Source: Bog-159 sp963709155 (GTDB lineage Bacteria; Acidobacteriota; Terriglobia; Bryobacterales; Bryobacteraceae). From it: DNA of 64,000 nt. Positions 8,817-18,193 of the stretch are shown here, in pieces. Made by a program: the position numbers and the translations under genes. Under the pieces are notes generated by a model, which worked only from the letters and a program-made list of their open reading frames with translations, ran no database searches and had not been told where the DNA came from. Where the stretch lies: NCBI GenBank assembly GCA_963709155.1, contig CAVPVD010000002.1, forward strand, positions 248,001 to 312,000. Reading direction: 5' to 3'. Numbering within the stretch: the stretch's first letter is position 1; every line of letters starts with the position of its first letter.

Positions 8817-9956
8817 TCATTTGCCGATTCCCGCAATCGCCGCGGCGTATCTCGGCTCTTTCCTGAGAGGTTTCAAAAGCGGCTCGCCGGCGATGCGGTC
8901 CCGGTCGCGAAAGCCATTGGCAACCGCCATTTCGAGCGCCTCCAGGGCGCGTCGCTTCTCGTGCGCGCCGGCTTCGGACACGGCGAGGTTATACCACCCT
9001 TCCCCGTATTCCGGGTGCAGCAGCACCGCCAATTGCCATAGTCGTGCAGCCTCCGGATACTTGTTAGCGGCCAGTAACTCGCTCCCATGCTCAATCGAAG
9101 ATACGAAGCTTCCGGCCAGCACGCGCCGTGCAGCGCGCCGGTTAATGCCGTCTTCGGAGACCTGGGCGTCGCGCCTCAGTTCCTGCACCAGGAAGCGGCA
9201 GCCAGCCTCGTCGCTCCCCGTAATCTCTTCGGTCAACCGCGCATACCGCTCCGCCGTCTTCTTCTGGACTGGGGAAACGGGTGGCGGCGGCTCTGGTGGT
9301 GACCCGCCAGACAGGAATTCCAGCGCGCTCGCGGTCATATTTTCCGGCAGCCAGTCGTGTCCCCCCGCAAACTCGGCAAAACGCTGCGGGAACCCGCGCC
9401 GGTAGAGTTCGCGGTTCATGGCGTACACTTCATCGAAATTGAAGTCGTCAACGCCGGCCGTGGCATAGATTCGAAACCGGACCTGGTTGGGGATGGCTCC
9501 GGAGGAGAATCCTGCGCCGCACGCAATTACACCGGCCAATCGGTTCTGGGCTGCCCAGGCCAGAGCCAGGCGCGCGCCACCGGAAAAGCCCGCCGCGTAG
9601 ATTTGTGAGTCGTCAATGGAGAAGCGTTGGTGGGTATCCTGGGTCATCCAGCGGATGGCCTCGCGCGCGATGTCGAGGGACCCGTTGCGTGAGTTGTTCG
9701 AGCCGGCCACTATCCATCCGGCACGTCCGGCAGCTTCGGCAAAACGCTCCACCGGGATGCGGCCGCGCGCGTCCGGATCCAGACAGTAAAGTATGGGGCA
9801 GGGACGTTCAGGCGCATACTGCGGGGGCAGATAGAGGGCGTAGGACTGGCGTTCCCCGCCGCTGCAGACGACCCTCTCGATGACCTGCCCCTTGGGCAAG
9901 ACTTCAGCGGCGATAGCGAACGTCCCGAGCGCCGCGAGACAGGCTAACGGTCTCAT
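8817..9956 (-). CDS. secreted alpha/beta-hydrolase (esterase) with C-terminal helical repeats
   Basis: I chose ATG at 9956 (MRPLACLAALGTFAIAAEVL) because it gives a clean signal peptide; the alternative is four residues longer. The hydrolase part contains LPPQYAPERPCPILYCLDPD, the nucleophile elbow GFSGG (Ser), an Asp in the ATAGVDDFNFDE region and His in GGHDWLP. It therefore resembles periplasmic feruloyl-esterase or polyhydroxybutyrate-depolymerase-like enzymes. From about residue 210 the protein continues with helices containing WQLAVLLHPEYGEGWYNLAV, a TPR-like unit. The substrate is unknown; an acyl or phenolic ester is likely. It has 379 residues. Confidence 0.78.
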   Translation of the reverse strand: MRPLACLAALGTFAIAAEVLPKGQVIERVVCSGGERQSYALYLPPQYAPERPCPILYCLDPDARGRIPVERFAEAAGRAGWIVAGSNNSRNGSLDIAREAIRWMTQDTHQRFSIDDSQIYAAGFSGGARLALAWAAQNRLAGVIACGAGFSSGAIPNQVRFRIYATAGVDDFNFDEVYAMNRELYRRGFPQRFAEFAGGHDWLPENMTASALEFLSGGSPPEPPPPVSPVQKKTAERYARLTEEITGSDEAGCRFLVQELRRDAQVSEDGINRRAARRVLAGSFVSSIEHGSELLAANKYPEAARLWQLAVLLHPEYGEGWYNLAVSEAGAHEKRRALEALEMAVANGFRDRDRIAGEPLLKPLRKEPRYAAAIAGIGK

Positions 9957-10067
9957 GCCTAACTCCACGGTATCGGATTCAAGCGTGTGCGTGCCGAGTG
10001 CCGTGCCAGGGGTGCGCGACTTGAAAGTGGAGAAGTTGATCCCAATCGGCTGAGCCGCGAGTCGGCT

Positions 10068-10084
10068 GAGCCGCGACCGTGAGT
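10068..10084. repeat. R3 dispersed repeat
   Basis: GAGCCGCGACCGTGAGT repeats the core seen at 1257-1271. It sits in the gap between the esterase gene and the small reverse-strand frame, next to a GAGCCGCGAGTCGGCTGAGC direct duplication of the same GAGCCGCGA start. Confidence 0.5.
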
Positions 10085-10128
10085 ACCTACGTAGTTAGGT
10101 TCTTGCCGAAATTGGCAGAATTCTGAAA

Positions 10129-10398
10129 TCAGCGGCAGGCCGTCAGGTAGTACTGATAGCAGTGGCTGGCCTTCTTGATGAGCCCGGGCGTGCGAAGCCG
10201 GCGTAGGATCCGCCGCTTGCTCAGGTACGCCGTCATTCCATCGGCGTAGCAAAATACCGGCAACGTGCCCTGCGCGGTTACCCGGTCAACATACGACAAC
10301 ACGAAGGCGGCACGCGCAAAGTGCTCGCATCTTCCACATTTAAGTCGCACCCGATATACACCCCCGTCCGGGCCTGCCGCGCCCATACGTAGTATCAT
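10129..10398 (-). CDS. small basic protein with CxxC motif, unknown
   Basis: This frame of up to 89 residues (a second ATG at 10386 gives 85) reads VYRVRLKCGRCEHFARAAFV, then FCYADGMTAYLSKRRILRR and a tail with CYQYY. The one CGRC pair and the Arg-rich helix could suggest a zinc-knuckle or nucleic-acid-binding peptide. The amino-acid make-up looks more protein-like than its neighbours in other frames, but no ribosome site is seen. It is divergent from the ABC transporter gene with starts only 25-37 bases apart. I do not recognise a family. Confidence 0.35.
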   Translation of the reverse strand: MILRMGAAGPDGGVYRVRLKCGRCEHFARAAFVLSYVDRVTAQGTLPVFCYADGMTAYLSKRRILRRLRTPGLIKKASHCYQYYLTACR

Positions 10399-10422
10399 CG
10401 AAGAAATCCAGGAGGCAGTTGC

Positions 10423-11304
10423 TTGGCACTGACGATCACCGGTCTTTCGAAGACCTATCCCAACGGCGTGAAGGCGCTGAAGAATCTTTCGCTGAGCATC
10501 GGCAACCTGATGTTCGGCCTGCTGGGTCCGAATGGGGCGGGCAAAAGTTCGCTGATGCGCACCGTGGCTACGCTGCAGGACCCCGACTCCGGCTCGATCG
10601 ATCTCGACGGGCTCAACGTGCTCACGCAAAAAGACGAAGTGCGCAAGATCCTGGGCTACCTGCCGCAGGAATTCGGAGTGTATCCGAAGATTTCCGCCAT
10701 CGACCTGCTGCAACATCTGGCCGTGATGAAAGGAGTCGCGAACAAGACCGAACGCAAGCAGATGGTGGAGGGGATCCTGAACCAGACCAACCTATGGGAT
10801 GTGCGCAAGAAGTCGCTGAGCACTTACTCGGGCGGCATGAAGCAGCGTTTCGGCATCGCGCAGGCCCTGCTGGCAAACCCGAAGCTGATTATCGTGGATG
10901 AGCCCACGGCCGGCCTGGACCCGGCGGAGCGCAACCGTTTTCTGAACCTGCTCAGTTCCATCGGCTCCAACGTGACGGTGATTCTATCTACGCACATCGT
11001 GGAAGACGTGCGCGAACTGTGCCCGCGCATGGCCATCATTTCGAACGGCGAGCTACTGCTCGAAGGCGCGCCGGCCGAGGCGCTCGAATCCCTGCGCGGG
11101 AAGATCTGGTCGAAGGTGGTGGCCACCGACGACGAATTGCGGACCCTCGAAACCAGCTTCAACGTAGTCTCCACGCATCTGGTGGGCGGGCTGCACGAGG
11201 TACGGGTATTCGCCGATTCGAGTCCAGGCGATGGTTTCCGGCCGGTGGAATCGGACCTCGAAGACGTCTACTTCGTGAGCCTCGCAAGACAGGCGGCGAA
11301 CTGA
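10423..11304 (+). CDS. ABC transporter ATP-binding protein
   Basis: The TTG start at 10423 is supported by AGGAGG at 10410-10415. Seen in order: Walker A GPNGAGKS, Q-loop YLPQEFG, ABC signature YSGGMKQR, Walker B LIIVDEP, D-loop AGLDP and H-loop Thr-His in STHIVED. The C-terminal 80 residues form the regulatory tail common in ABC-2 exporters. It powers the permease fused to a peptidase that begins two bases after its stop, so the two form one exporter operon. The substrate is unknown. The domain is complete at 293 residues. Confidence 0.95.
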   Translation: MALTITGLSKTYPNGVKALKNLSLSIGNLMFGLLGPNGAGKSSLMRTVATLQDPDSGSIDLDGLNVLTQKDEVRKILGYLPQEFGVYPKISAIDLLQHLAVMKGVANKTERKQMVEGILNQTNLWDVRKKSLSTYSGGMKQRFGIAQALLANPKLIIVDEPTAGLDPAERNRFLNLLSSIGSNVTVILSTHIVEDVRELCPRMAIISNGELLLEGAPAEALESLRGKIWSKVVATDDELRTLETSFNVVSTHLVGGLHEVRVFADSSPGDGFRPVESDLEDVYFVSLARQAAN

Positions 11305-11306
11305 TC

Positions 11307-14300
11307 ATGTTCTGGGAATTCTTTACCTTCGAACTCAAGTTCCGGTTTAAGAGCCTTTCCACTTACGTTTACTTCGCGGTGTGGTTCGCCTTCAGCTTCC
11401 TGGATGTGGCCAGCGAGAGCTTCGGGCCGATCGGCAATTTGAACGGCAAGGTGCTGCTGAACGGCCCGTACGCGAATATCTATAACGATATCGCCATGAG
11501 CTTTTTCGGCATGATCGTGATCGCGGCAATTTTTGGCACGTCGATCCTACGCGATTTCCAGCGCGACACCATCCAGATCCTATTTACCAAGCCGATCTCG
11601 AAGTTCGCCTATCTCGGGGGGCGATGGGCGGGATCGTTCGTCGCTACCGTGTTCGCTTTCTCCGGCATGCTGTTCGGCGAGTTCTTCGGGACGCTGGCGC
11701 CGTGGGCGGACCACACCCGCATTGCCGCCAACCACCTGTCATGGTATCTGCAGCCGTTTTTTTCCATCGTGGTCTTCCAGATTTTCTTCCTCGGCTCCGT
11801 GTTCTTCCTGGTGGCCGGCCTGTCGCGCAAGATCTTTATCGTGTATTTGCAGGGCGCGACGATCTTCATGCTCTACCTGATCGGCCTTACGATTTTCAAC
11901 GCCACGCGGTCGCTGGAACACTTCTGGTCCGGCATCCTCGACCCGGTCGGGTTCCTCTATAACGACGCCATCACGCGCTACTGGACGGTGGTGGAACGGA
12001 ATACGCTGCTCTACTCCTGGTCGCCGCACGCAGCCTCCGGCGTGTTCCTTTATAACCGGCTGCTCTGGGGATCGGTGGGGCTGCTCGCGCTGGCGGCGCT
12101 GTGGAAACTCTTCCCCATGTCGGTGGAAGCGCTGACCGCCAGTTCCAGCGGCAAACGCGCCGCGCTCGCCCGCGAGCAGGAACTGACCGCGGCAACACCC
12201 CGCCGCAGCCTGGTTGCCGCCAGGTTCGCCGCGGTCCACCAGGTTTTCGGACCCCGCACCACCTGGGCGCAACTCGTTTCGCTCACGCGCTTACGCATTT
12301 CCACCATCCTGCACGAAGTACCTTTCTGGGCGATTGTCATTCTGATGGCGGGCATCGCTCTGAACAACGGCCACTATGCCGGCAAGCTGGCGGACCGGAA
12401 TGTGTGGCCGGTCACGTACCTGATGCTGCAGGCCGTGGAAGGCGGCGCCGAGCTGTTCTTCTATATCGTCGCGGCGCTGTACGCGGCGGAGCTGATCTGG
12501 CGGGAGCGCGACACGCACTTCTCCGGCATCCACGACGCGCTGCCCCTTTCCGACACCATCGACTGGTTCTCCAAATTCTTCGCGCTGTGCTTTGTAGAGC
12601 TGGTGCTGCTGACCGTGGCGGGCCTGTGCGGCATCTTCATGCAGACCCTGGCCGGCTACCACAACTACGAATTCTTGCAGTATGCGAAGGAGCTTTACGC
12701 GCTCACTTTTCCGCAAGTGCTGACGGCTGTCCTGCTGGCGCTTTTCATCCAGACCGTGGTCACCAATAAGTTCATCGGTCACGGCATCGTCATCGGCATT
12801 TTTGTCCTCGTGCCTATCCTGTTCAGCTTTGGGTGGGAGAACACGCTCTACCTTTTCGGGAATACGCCGCCCTATATTTATTCGGACATGAACGGCTACG
12901 GCCATTTCGTGCCCGCGCTGTTCTGGTCGATCTTTTACTGGCTTTCCATTTCGTGCCTGCTGGGCACGGCTTCCGTCGCGCTGGCCCGCCGTGGCGCCGA
13001 CGAGGACTGGGGCGCGCGCCTGCGCCTGGCGCGGCAACGCGCTCCGCGCCTGGTGCCGGCCGCGGCGCTCTTCGCCGCGATGGCCATCGGCAGCGGCGGC
13101 TGGTATTACTATAACGGGCACGTGCTCAACGAGTACCTTACGGCCAAGGACCGCCGCGACATACAAGCCACTTACGAGCGGAATTTCAAGAAGTACGAGA
13201 ATCTGCCGCAACCGAAGGTCATCGCGGTAGATGCCAACGTGGACATTTTCCCGGAGCGGCGCTCGTTTTCCGGCACGGGCCATTTCGTACTGCAGAACAA
13301 GACGCCGCAGCCGATCGGCCAGATCCACCTTACGAACCAATGGCAGTCCGTCTCGAAGGTGCGGTTCGACCGCCCGTTCCGCGTGGTTTCGACGAGTCCC
13401 CGCGCACTCTACACGATCTACCAGCTCAACACGCCCCTGGCTCCCGCAGAAATTCTGAATCTGACCTTCGACGTGGCCGTGAACACGCGCGGATTCAAGG
13501 ATGGCAACGAGCGCCCGGAACTGGCCTACTCCGGCACGTTTTTCGATAGCAGTTTTTTCCCGGCGATCGGCTACGACCAGGGAATCGAACTCGACGATCC
13601 GCGCCGCCGCCGCGAAGAACACCTGCCCGATCAGGAACTGCTTCCCCCGCGCGGCGACCCGGCCGGTTCCATTACGAACCTCTTCACCCCGCACTCCGAC
13701 TGGATTTCGTATCGCACCACGGTGAGCACGTCCGACGATCAAATCGTGCTTTCCCCGGGCTATCTCACGCGTGAATGGCACGCCCACGGCCGTCACTATT
13801 TTTCGTACGACATGGGCGCTGTGAAGATCCTGGACTTCTTCGCCTATGTCTCGGCGCGCTACGACGTCAAACGCGAAATGTACCAGGGTGTGGCCAATCC
13901 CATCGCGATTGAGGTCTATTACACGCCCGGGCATGCCTATGATGTCAACGATATGATCACGGCATCGAAGGAGGGACTCGGTTATTACGAAAAATATTAC
14001 AGTCCCTTCCAATACCGCCAGTACCGCATCCTGGAGTATCCGCGCTACCGCACCTTCGCGCAGTCTTTTCCGAATACCATCCCCTTTTCCGAGAGCATCG
14101 GCTTTATCGGCCGCCTGGAGAAGCCCACGGATATCGATTTCACTTACTTCGTGACGGCGCATGAACTGGGACATCAATGGTGGGCACACCAGCTCATCGG
14201 CGCCCGCGTGGAAGGCTCCAACATGTTGTCCGAGACACTCGCCGAATACTCCGCGTTGATGGTGATGCAGCGCAAATACGGCCGCGACAACATGCACCGC

Positions 14301-14954
14301 TTTCTAAAGCACGAGTTGGACGGCTACCTGCGCGGACGCGCCGGCGAGATCCGCCGCGAGCGGCCGGTGGCGCTGGTGCAGAATGAGCCGTACGTCTGGT
14401 ATCAGAAGGGCGGGCACGTGATGTACACGCTGGCCGACTACATCGGCGAGGAGAAACTCGACCTGGCCCTGCATAACTTCCTGATGGAATACCGCTATGC
14501 GAATGCCAGCGACAACCAGTCCGGCCCGTACCCGGACACGCGCCAGTTTGTGGAAGCGTTACGGGCGCAGACGCCGGCGGAGCTGCAGTATTACATCACG
14601 GACGCTTTCGAGAATATCGTGCTTTACGACAACAAGGCTGTCTCGGCAACCGTGACGCCCACGGCGGACCATAAATACAAAGTCACGCTTAAAGTGCAGG
14701 TGCGCAAGCTGCGCTCCGACGGCAGCGGCAATGAGTCGCCCATGCCCCTGCACGACCTGGTCGATATTGGCGTGTTTAATGGTAAGAAGGATGAAGAGAA
14801 ACCGCTGTACTTGAAGAAAGTGTGGCTTACCGAGCCCAGCCAGACTTTTGAAATTGTGGTGGATCAGATGCCTACCCGGGCGGGGATCGATCCTTATAAC
14901 AAGTTGATCGACCGGAATTCAGACGACAATTTGATGGATGTGAGTAAGCCTTGA
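11307..14954 (+). CDS. ABC-2 permease fused to M1-type aminopeptidase domain
   Basis: The 1215-residue protein begins MFWEFFTFELKFRFKSLSTY two bases after the ATPase gene. The first roughly 590 residues hold two sets of ABC-2 membrane helices separated by a loop; the last helix ends near residue 600 (AALFAAMAIGSGGWYYYNG). The rest is extracytoplasmic and M1-like. It has a beta-rich N-domain followed by the zinc site HELGH at about residues 952-956, with the third ligand Glu in LSETLAEY about 19 residues later, one more than the usual spacing. Such permease/aminopeptidase fusions are annotated in Bacteroidota and Acidobacteria. It may export and trim peptides, but the substrate is unknown. Confidence 0.93.
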   Translation: MFWEFFTFELKFRFKSLSTYVYFAVWFAFSFLDVASESFGPIGNLNGKVLLNGPYANIYNDIAMSFFGMIVIAAIFGTSILRDFQRDTIQILFTKPISKFAYLGGRWAGSFVATVFAFSGMLFGEFFGTLAPWADHTRIAANHLSWYLQPFFSIVVFQIFFLGSVFFLVAGLSRKIFIVYLQGATIFMLYLIGLTIFNATRSLEHFWSGILDPVGFLYNDAITRYWTVVERNTLLYSWSPHAASGVFLYNRLLWGSVGLLALAALWKLFPMSVEALTASSSGKRAALAREQELTAATPRRSLVAARFAAVHQVFGPRTTWAQLVSLTRLRISTILHEVPFWAIVILMAGIALNNGHYAGKLADRNVWPVTYLMLQAVEGGAELFFYIVAALYAAELIWRERDTHFSGIHDALPLSDTIDWFSKFFALCFVELVLLTVAGLCGIFMQTLAGYHNYEFLQYAKELYALTFPQVLTAVLLALFIQTVVTNKFIGHGIVIGIFVLVPILFSFGWENTLYLFGNTPPYIYSDMNGYGHFVPALFWSIFYWLSISCLLGTASVALARRGADEDWGARLRLARQRAPRLVPAAALFAAMAIGSGGWYYYNGHVLNEYLTAKDRRDIQATYERNFKKYENLPQPKVIAVDANVDIFPERRSFSGTGHFVLQNKTPQPIGQIHLTNQWQSVSKVRFDRPFRVVSTSPRALYTIYQLNTPLAPAEILNLTFDVAVNTRGFKDGNERPELAYSGTFFDSSFFPAIGYDQGIELDDPRRRREEHLPDQELLPPRGDPAGSITNLFTPHSDWISYRTTVSTSDDQIVLSPGYLTREWHAHGRHYFSYDMGAVKILDFFAYVSARYDVKREMYQGVANPIAIEVYYTPGHAYDVNDMITASKEGLGYYEKYYSPFQYRQYRILEYPRYRTFAQSFPNTIPFSESIGFIGRLEKPTDIDFTYFVTAHELGHQWWAHQLIGARVEGSNMLSETLAEYSALMVMQRKYGRDNMHRFLKHELDGYLRGRAGEIRRERPVALVQNEPYVWYQKGGHVMYTLADYIGEEKLDLALHNFLMEYRYANASDNQSGPYPDTRQFVEALRAQTPAELQYYITDAFENIVLYDNKAVSATVTPTADHKYKVTLKVQVRKLRSDGSGNESPMPLHDLVDIGVFNGKKDEEKPLYLKKVWLTEPSQTFEIVVDQMPTRAGIDPYNKLIDRNSDDNLMDVSKP

Positions 14955-14981
14955 GGCCAGCGCGGAAGGAAGGAGCACATT

Positions 14982-16358
14982 TTGAGCACGCAGCGGGGAC
15001 ACGAGATGACACGATTGATGCGCCCGATGTACGCGCGGCAATGGCTGCTGGGGCCGACGCCCCGGCATACGATCCCCGAGGACGGCATGCCGCCCGGCAC
15101 CGCCTATCAACTGATTCACGACGAGCTGATCCTGGACGGCAGCTCGCGATTTAACCTGGCCACGTTCTGCGGCACCTGGATGGAGCCCGAAGCCCGGCAT
15201 TTGATGTCGGAGACGTTCGACAAGAACATGATCGACAAGGACGAATACCCGCAGACGGCCGAACTCGAAATGCGCTGCGTACACATGCTGGCCGACTTGT
15301 GGCATTCTCCCGATCCCGCCGGCACGCTGGGCACTTCCACCATCGGATCGAGCGAGGCGTGCATGCTGGGCGGCCTGGCGCTGAAGTGGCGCTGGCGCGA
15401 AAAGATGCGCAAGCTGGGAAAACCCGTGGATCGTCCGAACCTGGTGCTGGGCACCAACACGCAGGTCTGCTGGCACAAGTTCGTGCGCTATTGGGACGTG
15501 GAAGAGAGGCCGGTGCCGCTAGAAGGCAATCACTACGTCACCGACCCGGAGCGCGCGGCGGCGGCCTGCGACGAGAATACCATCGGCGTGGTCAGCGTGC
15601 TGGGCAGCACTTTCACCGGGGAATATGAGAATGTCGCCGCGTTGAGCGCCGCGCTCGACCGATTGCAGGAGAAAACCGGGCTGGACATTCCCATTCACGT
15701 GGACGGCGCGAGCGGGGCATTTGTGGCGCCGTTCATCCAGCCGGACCTGGTGTGGGACTTTCGGCTGCCGCGCGTGAAATCCATCAACACTTCCGGACAC
15801 AAGTACGGATTGGTTTTCCCGGGCGTGGGGTGGATCGTGTGGCGGGAGGAGGCCGATCTGCATCCGGACCTGATCTTCAAAGTGGATTACCTGGGGGGCA
15901 GCATGCCGACGCTGGCCATCAACTTCTCGCGGCCGGCGAGCCAGATCGTGGCGCAGTATTACAATCTGATCCGGCTGGGCAAATCGGGTTACCGCGCGAT
16001 TCACCAGGCGTGTCAGGATGTGGCCGTGAACCTGGCGGCACAGATCGGCGAATTGGGTCCGTTCGAGATTATTAGCGAGGGGCGCGATCTGCCGGTGTTC
16101 GCGTGGAGCCTGAAAGCCAGCGCGCACTGGTCACTCTACGATCTGGCGGACAGGCTGCGCGATCGCGGATGGCAGGTGCCCGCATATCGGATGCCGGCCA
16201 ACCGGGAGGACCTCGTGGTGCAGCGCATCGTGGTACGCAACGGATTCACACACGATCTGGCCGGCATGCTGATGCGGGATATCCGGCGGCACCTGGACTG
16301 GTTCGCTACGCAGCCCGGGTTGAAGGCTACGGCAGACGGCGTGGGCTTCCATCACTAA
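14982..16358 (+). CDS. gadB: glutamate decarboxylase (PLP-dependent)
   Basis: The TTG start at 14982 follows AAGGAAGGAG at 14966-14974, a strong ribosome site. The 458-residue length matches bacterial GadA/GadB. Family landmarks are visible: FCGTWMEPEA, DKDEYPQTAELE, GTSTIGSSEACMLGGLALK, HVDGASGAFVAPF (PLP-binding Asp) and the Schiff-base lysine in SGHKYG at about residue 274. The enzyme converts L-glutamate to GABA and CO2 using a proton, giving acid resistance in the cytosol. No glutamate/GABA antiporter is adjacent; the nearest APC permease is at 46283-47698 and may be unrelated. The gene lies 27 bases after the permease/peptidase gene and could share its transcript. Confidence 0.95.
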   Translation: MSTQRGHEMTRLMRPMYARQWLLGPTPRHTIPEDGMPPGTAYQLIHDELILDGSSRFNLATFCGTWMEPEARHLMSETFDKNMIDKDEYPQTAELEMRCVHMLADLWHSPDPAGTLGTSTIGSSEACMLGGLALKWRWREKMRKLGKPVDRPNLVLGTNTQVCWHKFVRYWDVEERPVPLEGNHYVTDPERAAAACDENTIGVVSVLGSTFTGEYENVAALSAALDRLQEKTGLDIPIHVDGASGAFVAPFIQPDLVWDFRLPRVKSINTSGHKYGLVFPGVGWIVWREEADLHPDLIFKVDYLGGSMPTLAINFSRPASQIVAQYYNLIRLGKSGYRAIHQACQDVAVNLAAQIGELGPFEIISEGRDLPVFAWSLKASAHWSLYDLADRLRDRGWQVPAYRMPANREDLVVQRIVVRNGFTHDLAGMLMRDIRRHLDWFATQPGLKATADGVGFHH

Positions 16359-16435
16359 GATCTGGACTTATCTCGTCATGACTGGCCGCTTGAAACAGCG
16401 GCGAAGCCCGCGTCGGGCACTGCCGAAAACTCACC

Positions 16436-16510
16436 GTGGGGCGGGCAATCATGCCCGCAGCCGCCTTTTCAGGCGGCTAAGCCGGCTGCGGCCAGGATTG
16501 GGCGCCCCAC
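16436..16510. repeat. R1 palindromic repeat
   Basis: This unit (GGGGCGGGCAATCATGCCCG, then AGCCGCCTTTTCAGGCGGCT and AGCCGGCTGCGGCCAGGATT) is nearly the same as the one at 4936-5022, minus one internal AAAGCCGGCTG arm. The rest of the 16359-16688 gap shows no gene. Confidence 0.75.
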
Positions 16511-16688
16511 TACTCTTGGTTTTCATTATCTTTGCGGCTCCGTTGGGCTTAGTTAGATTAGATTACTTACGCGCGCCGATGAAGACGAGGACGACGAGCG
16601 GGACTAACTACCACCCGGCTTAATTAAGACCGAAAACCGGCGCGAAGAAAACAAGTCCGACTTCTAAGGCCCGGCTCTTAGGCCAATA

Positions 16689-17020
16689 AGCGGAACCTGG
16701 TTTTACGTTGAGGAACACGATGCTTACAAGCGCTCGATCGGATCCGGCAATACCTTCGAGTTCACCGGCAACCAGTCAGCCTGGACTCCGGCGACGGAGA
16801 CAACCCCACGGAGGGCACCTACAAGATCACCGGTCAGGCCGGCGCCTACTGGGACGCAGCCCTGAAATTTGGCGATACAGAGTTGGACGCCAGGCTGAAT
16901 TGGATCGACGCGGACCACGCCCGGATTGTTCTGGGTTCTGACGAGCCGCACGTTCTGGTGCGCAAGAAGCCGGTCCCACCCGCCTCCGCCTCGTCGAAAG
17001 CCGGCAAATCGGCGCAATGA
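16689..17020 (+). pseudogene. 3' remnant of the deiminase gene, frameshifted
   Basis: The sequence encodes the last roughly 110 residues of the deiminase at 19477-21381 (GTWFYVEEHDAYKRS through the C-terminal RKKPVPPASASSKAGKSAQ). It has no start codon or catalytic domain, and a single-base deletion near 16773 relative to the intact copy breaks the frame. It is the truncated upstream partner of the 4.36-kb duplication and is very unlikely to give a protein. Confidence 0.9.
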
Positions 17021-17149
17021 CCTGACGGGCATGCCGTTTTGAAACTCCGCGATCCGCCGCGAAAATCTTTTTTGATCCCGTTTTCGCGGCGATGTCGCGT
17101 TAAGGGATGAGAGCGATTGAACGCACTCACCTAAAAGGAGATCAAAACG

Positions 17150-18076
17150 ATGAAAACCAATCTGTTCCTCGCTGCCCTGTTTACGGCCTCTATGGCCATG
17201 GCCCAAGTGATGATCCCGGACGGCACCCGCATCCGCCTCCGCCTGGAAGAAAACCTTTCCTCGGAATCCGCCGACCTCGGCCAGACCGTCGACTTCGCCG
17301 TCACCCAGGAAGTGCGCATCGGCGATGCCATCGTCATCGCCAACGGCGCGCCGGCCACCGGCAGCATCGTCAAAGTGGAACCCCGCCGCCGCATGGGCCG
17401 CGCGGGCATGCTGGATTTCTCCATCGAGCGCGTGCAGATGGTGGACGGCAACTGGCTGAATGTGCGCTACACGCCCAACAAGAATCATGGCAAGGGCAAC
17501 GGCGCCGCCGCCGGCGTGACCACCGGCATCCTGGCGGTAGTCTTCTGGCCCGCCGCGCCACTGGGCCTGCTCATCAAGGGCCACGACGTCGAAATCAACA
17601 AAGGCCGCACCTATGATGTCTTCGCGGATGCCAGCACCTACGTGGCCGGCGCGATGGCCGCCAGCACGCCGCTGATGACCCGCGCGCTGCCGCAAGCACC
17701 GCCCACCATGCTGCGCCAGCCCAACGGCGCGCCGGTAAACAACGGCGGACTGCCGGCGGGGGTGAACACGGTGCCTAACCCGGTGCTGGTGAGCAACGCC
17801 TCGGCGGTGAACACGGCGCCGGCGCAAGCGGCCGCGGACACGCAAGGCAACCCGGCCACGCTGACGATCAACTCGAACCAGCCGGGCGCGGACATCCAGG
17901 TGGACGGGATGTTCGTAGGCAACGCGCCGACCACCATCCAGTTGGCGCCGGGGGTGCACCGGGTGGTGTTGCAGCAGGGATCGAACGTGTGGCAGCGGGA
18001 CCTGCAGATCACGGGCGGATCGGTGACGATCAACGCCACTTTGGGTCATACAGCCACGCTACGAGCTTCCCGCTGA
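17150..18076 (+). CDS. secreted PEGA-domain protein, copy A
   Basis: A strong AAAAGGAGAT at 17134-17143 precedes the ATG. The 308-residue product has a signal peptide cut after AMA (MKTNLFLAALFTASMAMAQ). An N-terminal beta-domain (PDGTRIRLRLEENLSSES) resembles the SH3-like region of Acidobacterial envelope proteins. A glycine-rich hydrophobic hairpin (GAAAGVTTGILAVVFWPAAP) follows. The C-terminal PEGA domain spans about residues 235-300 (TINSNQPGADIQVDGMFVGN, then APGVHRVVLQQG). PEGA domains are extracytoplasmic modules of S-layer-like or envelope proteins. It differs from copy B at two residues (Pro-Ala-Gln versus Thr-Val-Gln near residue 225). It is followed by a hairpin terminator. Confidence 0.9.
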   Translation: MKTNLFLAALFTASMAMAQVMIPDGTRIRLRLEENLSSESADLGQTVDFAVTQEVRIGDAIVIANGAPATGSIVKVEPRRRMGRAGMLDFSIERVQMVDGNWLNVRYTPNKNHGKGNGAAAGVTTGILAVVFWPAAPLGLLIKGHDVEINKGRTYDVFADASTYVAGAMAASTPLMTRALPQAPPTMLRQPNGAPVNNGGLPAGVNTVPNPVLVSNASAVNTAPAQAAADTQGNPATLTINSNQPGADIQVDGMFVGNAPTTIQLAPGVHRVVLQQGSNVWQRDLQITGGSVTINATLGHTATLRASR

Positions 18077-18099
18077 AATTGGACCGTCAGCGGCAGCGG

Positions 18100-18132
18100 C
18101 CGGGGGCGCACCATGCGCTCCCGGCTTTTTTG
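18100..18132 (+). terminator. Rho-independent terminator after PEGA copy A
   Basis: An eleven-base stem (CCGGGGGCGCA pairing with TGCGCTCCCGG, one mismatch) with a CCA loop is followed by CTTTTTTGTTTTTTT. The same structure is at 22461-22494. Confidence 0.9.
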
Positions 18133-18193
18133 TTTTTTTGGGGAAGTTATTACTCGCACTGAAACGAACTTGACCTGAAAATCACATATATAC

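Larger units (their letters stand above)
16689..18136 (+). repeat. 1.45-kb direct repeat, copy A
   Basis: This block aligns with 21049-22497 at an offset of 4360-4361 bases. It has the 3' part of a deiminase gene, the whole PEGA gene and its terminator. The first 100 bases differ at many positions and by one base deletion, whereas the remaining 1.3 kb differ at only about ten positions. The identity stops abruptly on the right within the T-tract after the terminator and on the left at AGCGGAACCTGG. Confidence 0.95.

Noticed and set aside
12291..14297. Long open frame of 668 codons on the minus strand
   Set aside because: It is antisense to the permease/peptidase gene, has no recognisable domain and is explained by GC-rich third codon positions of the real gene.
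16724..18049. Long minus-strand frame repeated at 21007-22206
   Set aside because: It is antisense to the PEGA and deiminase genes in both copies; the shared frame follows from the duplication and shows no domain.
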